Part shown: piece after piece, positions 26,301-38,300 of the stretch
How the letters are laid out: each line of letters begins with the position of its first letter
Numbering within the stretch: the first letter of the stretch is position 1
Assembly (NCBI GenBank): GCA_916610825.1
Contig: OU744448.1
Span: 12,996,436 to 13,060,435, forward strand
DNA length: 64,000 nucleotides
From: Haliclystus octoradiatus
Lineage: Eukaryota; Cnidaria; Staurozoa; Stauromedusae; Haliclystidae
Reading direction: 5' to 3'
Notes under the pieces: model-generated
What the model saw: only the letters and a program-made list of their open reading frames with translations
What the model was told of the DNA's origin: nothing
Databases searched by the model: none
Made by a program: the position numbers and the translations under genes

Positions 26301-29300
26301 GTCTAAGTGAGAAGCTAATAAATTCATGCTGAGCTCATGCTGTCATCTCATGCTGATAGTAAGGTGATAAGCTGTCTATATGTAGACTAGGTGCTTGGAC
26401 CTGGGTACTAGCTATTGTTATTCAAAAGAAAACTGGCTTATGAAGTCAGTTAGTAATTATATCATTCCTTACTTTTGCTGCTTGTTTACTTGAGCCAGAG
26501 AAAGATAGCAATCTTGAAAAATGAGTTTAATTCAGTAATATAAAGAATTTAGCTGATGGATAGATATTCTACAAAGTTTTACATAAAAATATATGGCTTC
26601 AACAGGATTGAAAAGATGATTTCCAAGTGAAACTAAAGCTTGATTTTGGAATACTAATTAGATGAAACTGTGGTTTTCAAAACTCAAACAGAATTTACTA
26701 CAGTAGACCTACTCCCCACATGGTTGTTTGGTTGCTCATATCTGGTGTTGGTGTATACATTGAATACCATGCAAAGAATGTGAGGCCAGATTTTATATTT
26801 CCTTTTAATTATTCACAAAAAGATAAATCAGAGATGCAAAGCTTTGCAAGACTTTTATTTACCCCCACAACAAAACTACATAAAGAAGTTCAATGTATAA
26901 TTATTTGTGTTGCTTGCTATTTTCAATTCAAACACTGGACATGTCACAACTTCAAGCTCTTGAACATATACAATCCAAAGGTTGATATTAATATTAATTA
27001 TCATTATTATTAAAAGCACTTCTTAAAGTAGGTGCAAATATCATTACATGATAAGATAAGTTTTGAAATGAATCATGGCAAGAAAAGAATATCCCAACAG
27101 AGAACCAATTTACCCTTAATATAGTAAGATACTCATACAACTATACATTTAAAAGGTAAGACTTCACATTATGATTTGAAGACTTAGAGAGATATGTACA
27201 CAGAATAGAAAGTTAAATCATGCTCCATAACTGGAAAAATCCGTTCAAAGCAAAAGACATTCAAGGACAGTACACTTTGAGAAGTTGATATGCTTTAGGC
27301 TTCAATGAGCAGAATTGATTTGACTTTAGACATATTTAAAGTATCAATCGGCTTCAAACAATCTTTGATATTTTAACAAGCTATACTAATTCCTACATTT
27401 CTATATCATATATTTTATTTGTTTGAATGTATTCATTTCCTCTTACTATATCACATTTTACAATTTTTTGTGAATTAAATGTTCAAACATTCAAAGTTGC
27501 TTTTTCCTATTCTTGTTTTAATCTGTTATTTACTATACAGTTCATGAACGTTCATGAACTTTGATGAACTTTGATGGACTGATTTCATGAACTTTGATGA
27601 ACTGCTTCATGAACTTTGATGAACTTGTTCATGAACGTTCATGAACTTTGATGAACTAGTTTATGAACTTTGATGAACTAATTCATGAACTTTGCTGAAC
27701 TAGTTCATGAACTTTGATGAACTAGTTCATTAACTTTGTTAAACTTTCATGAACTTGAGTTCATGAACGTTCATGAACTCTGTGCCATTTAACGTTGATG
27801 AACTAGTTCATGAACGTTCATGAACTCAGTTCATGAAAGTTCATGAACGTTCATGAACTTTTTCGCAGGGGTGTTTATAAGGTGTTATTTTGCATGAGGT
27901 TCATAGTTATTTAATTTTATATGTACATAAGTTTAAAATCATAATTTAAAAGGTTGCTCACATTAAGTTGATGATCCAGTAACTTATTTAGGAAGATATT
28001 CATGAACTGTTTATGAACACATTATAAACAGTCTATTAACATTGCATGGTCTGTTTTTTTATGGAATTTTTGTTGAACTGTTTTACATTTCATGTGAAAG
28101 GAGAGGGATGTTGAAATAAAATCTCACACCACTATTCCAGGAGATTACTACTGTAACACAAAATAATAAACCAAGACAATGTTACTTCCTATCAGGAGAT
28201 CCCTGGTCGATAGGAAATCACATGCAGAAAAGCGCATATTGCACAGACCCTACTCTATTTTAAATTAATTTGTTTGTGTAGTTTATGGCTATAATAATCA
28301 TATTTCTTGCATCTCGTAGTATGTCATCAAAAGAATCAATCTTCAAAATGCATCAGAGAAAGAACGCAACTTTGCAGAGCAGGAGGTGAGAGTACAGTTA
28401 AACTTGTTTCTCACAGAATCAATTATGACTGCCGGATTGATTTGCTAGAACAAAAAAAGGAGCAATGCTTTAAGCACCTGATCCAGCCTTTCGTGTTGCT
28501 ATGTGAACTCAAAGATGTTACTAGGAAATTCTCATTACTGATCTCAGGCTCAAATACACAGTAGATCAAACTCATCAGACTTATGAGATATGGTTCTTGA
28601 TTTGATTGTCCCACCAGAGCTATGTATAGTTGGAATTCCTCTTGACAGTTCTATTCACCATTATACAAAATTACAAGCCAAGACTGGATTTATCCTAGCA
28701 TATTTTGGGATCCATTGGTAATCCCTGTCAGCATTTGAGCAGTTCTTTCTAAAATGGCAGATATGAACCTTGAGCTTCACAAGTTAAAAACCCCTGTGTG
28801 CATAGCTTAAATCCATTTGTTGTCTTCTAACAGGTGAAAATACTGTCTAAACTGCGACATCCTAACATTGTATCATACAAAGAATCCTTTCAAGATGGCA
28901 GTGGACACCTTCATATTGTCATGGGCTACTGTGAGGGAGGTGATCTTTATAAGAAACTCAAGGAACATTCAACAATGGGTGAACCACTTGGAGAGACACA
29001 GTTGATTGAATGGTTTGTGCAAATCACCATGGCCTTACAGGTAAATTATAGCTCTGTGCTTCTCAGATCTCTTCTATACGCGGTAAGGTGATACCATATG
29101 GATAACTCCTTTGTATAGTATTTCATGGGTCCAATTTAAATTTTAAATTGCAACTTCAATGTGCCCTTATTTGCTTGGACACTTTTGGAGATCGGACATG
29201 CGTGATGGTCATACGCTAACCAACTAAGTTTCAGCATTAATAAAACAAATAACGTGCTGCTAGGAAATTAACAAAACAAATAATATATCAAAATCAATAA

Positions 29301-32300
29301 TGATGATGATATCAAGAATGGTGATGTATTTTGTATTCAGATTTGACCACAGGTGTCAGTAGGGTATTACAGAAGTAAATTTAATGCAAGTATGATACTA
29401 ATTGATGTCTAACAGTGGGCGGTGTTTGATTCTGAAGTATAAAACCAATTGCTCCGGCGGAATCAATCCCTCTTCGATATGGAAATCTATATGATTGTAG
29501 ATCCAAAGTTCTACCCGATAAAAATGAAGTGATATCTGTTGTGTTTGATTTTAGTATATGCATGATAGAAGCATTTTACATCGGGACTTGAAGACACAGA
29601 ATATATTTTTAACAAAGAGCAAGATTATCAAGGTATTTTGTAAACATGAATAAATTCTATAATAAGACATAATAAAACCTGCTATAACAACCACCTGTCT
29701 ACAGTGGTCATTTCTGAAGTGTGCGAAAAAGAAGAATCAACATGTTATACATTGTTCACTTGTCAATAATGTCTATATTATAATTTTTCTAAGAAAATTC
29801 ATGAGTACATAAATAGCTCATGAAGATCTTTTTGTGGGTTTATAAACAGTTCATGAAGATCAATCTTTTTGTGCGTTCATGAACAGTTCATGAAGATCTT
29901 TTGTGGGTTCATGGACAGTTCATGAAGATCTTTTTGTGGGCTCATGAACAGTTCATGAAAATCCTTTTGTGGGTCATGAACACCTCAGGAAGATCTTTTT
30001 GTGGGTTCATGAACAGTTCATGAAGATCTTTTTGTGGGTTCATGAACAGCTCATGAAGATCTTTTTGTGGGTTCATGAACAGCTCATGAAGATCTTTTTG
30101 TGGGTTCATGAACAATTCATGAAGATCTTTTTGTGGGTTCATGAACAGCTCATGAAGATCTTTTTGTGGTTTCATGAACAGCTCATGAAGATCTTTTTGT
30201 GGGTTCATGAACAGTTCATGAAAATCTTTGTGTGGGTTCATGAACAGTTGATGAAAATCTTTTTGTGGGTTCATGAACAGTTCATGAAAATCTATTTGTG
30301 GGTTCATCAACAGTTCATGAAGATTTTTTTGTGGGTCATGAACACCTCAGGAAGATCTTTTTGTGGGTTCATGAACAGTTCATGAAGATCTATTTGTGGG
30401 TTCATGAACAGTTCATAAAGATCTTTTTGTGGGTTCATGAACAGTTCATGAAGATCTTTTTGTGGGTTCATGAACAGTTCATGAAGATTTTTTTGTGGGT
30501 CATGAACACCTCAGGAAGATCTTTTTGTGGGTTCATGAACAGTTCATGAAGATCTTTTTGTGGGTTCATGAACAGTTCATAAAGATCTTTTTGTGGGTTC
30601 ATGAACAGCTCATGAAGATCTTTTTGTGGGTTCATGAACAGTTTGTGAAGATCTTTTGTGGGTCATGAACACCCCATGAAGATCTTTTTGTGGGTTCATG
30701 AACAGTTCATGAAGATTTTTTGTGGGTCATGAACACCTCATGAAGATCTTTTTGTGGGTTCATGAACAGTTCATGAAGATCTTTTTGTGGTTTCATGAAC
30801 AGCTCACAAAGATCTTTTTGTGGGTTCATGAACAGCTCATGAAGATCTTTTTGTGGTTTCATGAACAGCTCATGAAGATCTTTTTGTGGGTTCATGAACA
30901 GTTCATGAAAATCTTTGTGTGGGTTCATGAACAGTTGATGAAAATCTTTTTGTGGGTTCATGAACAGTTCATGAAAATCTATTTGTGGGTTCATCAACAG
31001 TTCATGAAGATTTTTTTGTGGGTCATGAACACCTCAGGAAGATCTTTTTGTGGGTTCATGAACAGTTCATGAAGATCTATTTGTGGGTTCATGAACAGTT
31101 CATGAAGATCTTTTTGTGGGTTCATGAACAGTTCATGAAGATCTTTTTGTGGGTTCATGAACAGTTCATGAAGATTTTTTTGTGGGTCATGAACACCTCA
31201 GGAAGATCTTTTTGTGGGTTCATGAACAGTTCATGAAGATCTTTTTGTGGGTTCATGAACAGTTCATGAAGATCTTTTTGTGGGTTCATGAACAGCTCAT
31301 GAAGATCTTTTTGTGGGTTCATGAACAGTTTGTGAAGATCTTTTGTGGGTCATGAACACCCCATGAAGATCTTTTTGTGGGTTCATGAACAGTTCATGAA
31401 GATTTTTTGTGGGTCATGAACCCCTCATGAAGATCTTTTTGTGGGTTCATGAACAGTTCATGAAGATCTTTTTGTGGGTTCATGAACAGCTCATGAAGAT
31501 CTTTTTGTGGGTTCATGAACAGCTCATGAAGATCTTTTTGTGGGTTCATGAACAATTCATGAATATCTTTTTGTGGGTTCATGAACAGCTCATGAAGATC
31601 TTTTTGTGGTTTCATGAACAGCTCATGAAGATCTTTTTGTGGGTTCATGAACACCTCATGAAGATCTTTTTGTGGGTTCATGAACAGCTCATGAAGATCT
31701 TTTTGTGGGTTCATGAACAGTTCATGAAGATTTTTTTGTGGGTTCATGAACAGTTCATGAAAAAAGTTTTTGTGGGTTCATGAACAGTTTGTGAAGATCT
31801 TTTTGTGGGTTCATGAACAGTTCATAAAGATCTTTTTGTGGGTTCATGAACAGCTCATGAAGATTTTTTTATGGGTTCATGAACAGTTCATGGAAATCTT
31901 TTTGTGGGTTCATGAACAGTCCGTGAAGATCTTTTTGTTGGGTCATAAACACCTCAGGAAGATCTTTTTGTGGGTTCATGAACAGTTCATGAAGATCTTT
32001 TTGTGGGTTCATGAACAGTTCATGAAGATCTTTTTGTGGGTTCATGAACAGTTCATGAAGATCTTTTGTGGGTCAGGAACACCTCAGGAAGATCTTTTTG
32101 TGGGTTCATGAACAGTTCATGAAGATCTTTTTGTGGGTTCATGAACAGTTCATGAAGATTTTTTTGTGGGTTCATGACCAGTTCATAAAGATTTTTTTGT
32201 GGGTTCATGAACACCTCAGGAAGATCTTTTTGTGGGTTCATGAACAGTTCTTGAAGATTTTTTGTGGGGTCAGGAACAGTTCATAAAGATCTTTTTGTGT

Positions 32301-35300
32301 GTTCATGAACACCTCATGAAGATCTTTTTATGGGTTCATGAACACCTCCTGAAGATCTTTTTGTGGGTTCATGAACAGTTCATGAAAATCTTTTTGTGGG
32401 TTCATGAACAGTTCATGAAATTCTTTTTGTGGGTTATAAACAGTTCGGGAAGATCTTTTTGTGGGTTCATGAACACCTCAGGAAGATCTTTTTGTGGGTT
32501 CGTGAACAGCTCATGAAGATCTTTCTGTGGGTTCATGAACAGTTCATGAAAATCTTTTTGTGGGTTCATGAACAGTTCATGAAGATCTTTTGTGGGTCAT
32601 GAACACCTCAGGAAGATCTTTTTGTGGGTTCATGAACAGTTCATGAAGATCTTTTTGTGGGTTCATGAACAGTTCATGAAGATCTTTTTGTGGGTTCATG
32701 AACAGTTCATGAAGATCTTTTTGTGGGTTCATGAACAGTTCATGAAGATCTTTTGTGGGTCAGGAACACCTCAGGAAGATCTTTTTGTGGGTTCATGAAC
32801 AGTTCATGAAGATCTTTTTGTGGGTTCATGAACAGTTCATGAAGATTTTTTTGTGGGTTCATGAACAGTTCATAAAGATTTTTTTGTGGGTTCATGAACA
32901 CCTCAGGAAGATCTATTTGTGGGTTCATGAACAGTTCTTGAAGATTTTTTGTGGGGTCAGGAACAGTTCATAAAGATCTTTTTGTGTGTTCATGAACACC
33001 TCATGAAGATCTTTTTGTGGGTTCATGAACACCTCCTGAAGATCTTTTTGTGGGTTCATGAACAGTTCATGAAAATCTTTTTGTGGGTTCATGAACAGTT
33101 CATGAAATTCTTTTTGTGGGTTATAAACAGTTCGTGAAGATCTTTTTGTGGGTTCATGAACACCTCAGGAAGATCTTTTTGTATGTTCGTGAACAGCTGA
33201 TGAAGATCTTTTTGTGGGTTCATGAACAGTTCATGAAAATCTTTTTGTGGATTCATGAACAGTTCATGAAATTCTTTTTGTGGGTTATAAACAGTTCATG
33301 GAGATCTTTTTGTGGGTTCATGAACAGCTCATGAAGATCTTTTTGTGGGTTCATGTACAGCTCATGAAGATCTTTTTGTGGGTTCATGAACAATTCATGA
33401 AGATCTTTTTGTGGGTTCATGAACAGCTCATGAAGATCTTTTTGTGGGTTCATGAACAGCTCATGAAGATCTTTTTGTGGGTTCATGAACAGTTCATGAA
33501 AATCTTTGTGTGGGTTCATGAACAGTTGATGAAAATCTTTTTGTGGGTTCATGAACAGTTCATGAAAATCTATTTGTGGGTTCATGAACAGTTCATGAAG
33601 ATTTTTTTGTGGGTCATGAACACCTCAGGAAGATCTTTTTGTGGGTTCATGAACAGTTCATGAAGATCTTTTTGTGGGTTCATGAACAATTCATGAAGAT
33701 CTTTTTGTGGGTTCATGAACAGTTCATGAAATTCTTTTTGTGGGTTATAAACAGTTCATGAAGATCTTTTGTGGGTCATGAACACCTCAGGAAGATCTTT
33801 TTGTGGGTTCATGAACAGTTCATGAAGATCTTTTTGTAGGTTCATGAACAGCTCATGAAGATCTTTTTGTGGGTTCATGTACAGCTCATGAAGATCTTTT
33901 TGTGGGTTCATGAACAATTCATGAAGATCTTTTTGTGGGTTCAGGAACAGCTCATGAAGATCTTTTTGTGGGTTCATGAACAGTTCATGAAAATCTTTGT
34001 GTGGGTTCATGAACAGTTGATGAAAATCTTTTTGTGGGTTCATGAACAGTTCATGAAAATCTATTTGTGGGTTCATGAACAGTTCATGAAGATTTTTTTG
34101 TGGGTCATGAACACCTCAGGAAGATCTTTTTGTGGGTTCATGAACAGTTCATGAAGATCTTTTTGTGGGTTCATGAACAATTCATGAAGATCTTTTGTGG
34201 GTTCATGAACAGTTCATGAAGATCTATTTGTGGGTTCATGAACAGTTCATGAAGATCTTTTTGTGGGTTCATGAACAGTTCATGAAGATCTTTTTGTGGG
34301 TTCATGAACAGTTCATGAAGATTTTTTTGTGGGTCATGAACACCTCAGGAAGATCTTTTTGTGGGTTCATGAACAGTTCATGAAGATCTTTTTGTGGGGT
34401 CATTAACAGTTCATGAAGATCTTTTTGTGGGTTCATGAACAGTTCATGAAGATCTTTTTGTGGGTTCATGAACAGCTCATGAAGATCTTTTTGTGGGTTT
34501 GTGAACAGTTCATAAAGATCTTTTTGTGGGTTTATGAACAATTCATGAAGATCTTTTTGTAGGTTCATGAACAGCTCATGAAGATCTTTTTGTGGGTTTA
34601 TGAACAATTCTTGAAGATCTTTTTGTAGGTTTATGAACAGTTAATGAACTTGAAATTGCCTAAATGTCCATGAACACTTCATGAATATTCCATGTACTGT
34701 GCACAATAACTGTTCATGGAAAGTTAACAAACAATTAGGCAATTCATGTTCATGAACTGTTCGTGAACCTATAAATAAATGTCCTTGGACTGTTCATGTA
34801 CTCGTGGATTTTTGACAGGAGTTATGATTATGATTCAATATTTCTATTTTGCACACTTCTCACACAAGGGAAGGTTTCCATTAAACACATGTTTCAGTGT
34901 ATCCATGTTGGAAGCATTGATCCAGAATAATGTATACAAGATTGGTTTTCTCCAAAGTTAAACTTACTACTCAAGATCCTTTGTAGTGTTAACTCTGCTA
35001 CTCTATCAGATATGTAATTCTTTTCTTTGATGATATGTTTTGTAGGTCGGTGATCTTGGTATTGCTAGAGTACTTGATAGCAATGCTGATATGGCAACAA
35101 CATTAATTGGCACACCTTATTACATGTCACCTGAGATGTTTTCTAATAAACCTTACAATCATAAATCAGATGTATGGGCTCTTGGTTGTTGTGTCTTTGA
35201 AATGGCGACACTAAAACATGCCTTCAATGCTAAAGATATGAATGCGTTGGTCTACAAGATACTTAAAGGAAAGGTAAAGCCATAAATAATAGAAATTCAA

Positions 35301-38300
35301 GTTCAATCAACTCTGTAAATGAGACCAATAACCAGCTAGGGTGCTAAAATGCTAAAATCTCTTATAGGAACGTTGTTCTTAATTTGAGTAAAAATTAATT
35401 TGCTAAATTCAAATACAGTACTCAATTAAAAATCCAACTATTGCTTCTTTTTTAAAATGTAAGATGAACGTTGTTGGTAAGATTATTTACCTATAAAAGG
35501 CCATATTTGATGCCAACATTGCGATCATGATCAATGGATTGCCCTTCCATTGCCCCGGTTGATCCATGCTCAAACAACCAAAGTTCAAACATATAGTGAA
35601 AGCTTTCCAATATCCACGGATAAACATTGCATGATTTTGCCTTGAACTTTATCGTTGTTGTTTTATACTTGTCATCAGATTCATGCCATTCCAAATAATT
35701 ACAGTGATGAGCTACAGATAATCATCAAAACTATGCTATCCCACAATCCATCAGAGCGACCTAGTGCCTCGCGAATATTACGTCATCCGTTCATCAAGAA
35801 GCACATTGCTTTGTTTTTAGAAGGGACCAGAACGAGGTATCATTTATCAAAAATGAATGCATATCATGAGTGGTTTTATATTTTATAATGACTTCAAAAT
35901 GTAAACAACTTGAAATTTTGCAGGAGTAACCAGGTAGAAAATAAACCGTCAGAGATCAAAACAAAAGAAGTACAAAGCAACAAAACCAATCACCAAGATA
36001 ATGATCTTGCTGCAACTGCATCTGATGTGGATTTTGTGATGGTCGAAGTACCCCAACGGCCCCAACAACAACAACGCCAGGACCAAGCAGAAGTATCACG
36101 TGCCAATAGAGAACATAAAGAAGCTGTCGATAAAGTCATTATTAGCAAAACGGAATCAAGTCATGGTAAGCCCGCTGATATGCAAAAGAGGCCATCAAGA
36201 AGCAGTCGATCATCATCAAGTAATCCTTTTTCAAAGGTATGCAAAAAACATTGCAATAAAACATTTGGCATAGTACGGATTGTTTATTTAAAGATATCCT
36301 CCTTCTGTTCCGTCTGTTTCAGCCTGTAGCCGTTGCCTGTCATCGTCCCCTGCCACCAACTCCAACGGCCGATGCACCAAATTCAAAGTAATTTCTAACC
36401 TGTCTGATTTGTTTGAGGCTGATCATACATTCAATAATTACATGTTGTTATTTATGTCTATTTCATATATTGCAGTGCGAAGAAGCATTCTAATGTCAGT
36501 CCCAAGGTAAAACACAAACAATAGAAGATATATTTCCAGCTACTGTATCTATTCACTACACAATCGATAGCCGGCTCACCCTCAGTGCATGAATAAATGT
36601 GGTATATGATCACGGGGGTTCAACTCCGCGAAGGAAAGCATTACGGGGGTATACTTATCCAAATCCTATGAAAATCATTATTTTTTTACTAAGCTTTATT
36701 TTGCTAGAAAGTAAACTGATACCAAATATTAAAGCAACATTGGTAATAAATTTGAAGATGATGCTGCATTTTTAGGGGTTTTATTATAGTATCTTTGAAT
36801 CCCGCTGCAAGCTCTCCTGTTAAATGACACAAAAGTCTACTTGTAGACAACCAATCTGCCTTAGTAGCTGAATCGAGCACATGTAACAGCACGACCCTGT
36901 CAGTTCCTTCTTCCTAGGACCCTAGATTAAGCTAGTGATCAGTGCGCTTTAGGGAGGTACTGTTCTTTCTTTGCTTCAACGCATGGTTTAGTCAAAGTCA
37001 ATGAGAGTTTATGCTTACTAAATGGCTTGTTTGATCTGTGACTGCATGTATGCCTATGATCTGTTATGTCAAAGCCATTCATCTAAACAAATGATGACAA
37101 GTTTGTATATGAACACAATTGTAATGTTGTTGCTATTGTATTTGTTGACGTGGTTGATTTATGTGCTGCTGATATTTTATGCTGTTCATTATTTATTTTT
37201 CCCCTCCCTACCCATCCCTTGTTGGTCGACAAAGGTAAGTATAGCTAGGAATTCCACTGACTTAACAGTGTGAGTGGAGCTTGGTTGGTGGTGTCAGGTC
37301 TGCTAATGTTCAACCAACCAACCAAGCACCTAGGCCAAATTGTTGTGATGTTAAAGGGGCAAAATTGACCGGCGACCGCTGCGAGCACAAGTTGAATTTA
37401 TGCTTAGCGTAATTCAACCGTCTCGCTTTGAAACAATTGTTATACGCAGGCCTAACTTGTAATAAAATTCATGTCAACAATGAACATTGTGTTATAACAA
37501 TAAGCGTGCACGTGATCCTAAGTGCGAAGCGCCTGCCGGTCATTTTTGCTCCTTTAAGGATCCGAGATAAAGGGTTTTATCGTTGGTACTCTCTCTTTGT
37601 GGAATTTCAATTGTACGTGGGTTTTCCTAAACTTCGCACACCCATGTCAACATATTTGGGATTATATAATGGGATCCTATTACAGTGTATAATTTATAGC
37701 TTCACTTGCATAATTATATATATGTTCATATTTACCATATGCCCCCGTGCCCCGTCAGAATATGCATAATCGTGGTATGGCTTATTTTATTTGTATATAG
37801 GTGTCAATAGGTCAACCAAATCGATCTGCCCGACAAAAACGACGTGACCGCATAAGCCAGGAGGGGTTTCTTCCGCCTGCCTTTAATCGTCGCTCCAGTG
37901 ATGTTGTTGATGGTTCACCTAGTATTATATCAGGTCGGTCAATGTATAGGTCGTTATTTCGCAATAGGTACCGTTGTTATATAGATTAGTCATCATGTCA
38001 TACTTGTTTTGTTCATTCATCAGTTGACAATGATAGAGTTTCAGCACGCAGCATCTCATCATCGCCATCTGTTTGCAGCCAGGTACATAAACAAATCACA
38101 TTGAGCCCTTTCAATGATTTAGATACATGTAAGCAAGTATTATGATGATATGTTCTATTCGTTTGATTACCGATATAGTCCTGGAAGCTCATTTCCCATT
38201 TTGAATCGGGAGACTGTCGGCGACTGTCTGCGAATTGAAATGAAAGCTCGAATTTGTCTACACTAACTTGCTGAATACTGTTTAATATATGTTAATGCTA

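Noticed and set aside
29942..34607. Long open frames on both strands within the 33-bp array, looking like repeat proteins
   Set aside because: They arise because the unit length is a multiple of three and the unit lacks stops. They are interrupted by 32-bp variants and lie wholly inside a NEK4 intron.
29800..34805. CRISPR-like array (short repeats at regular intervals)
   Set aside because: There are no unique spacers; consecutive units are near-identical along their full length, and the context is a eukaryotic intron.
37022..37273. Extra NEK4 exon ending at the donor-like acaaag|gtaagt near 37233
   Set aside because: No acceptor gives an open phase-0 exon with sensible sequence, and the exons on either side join in frame without it.
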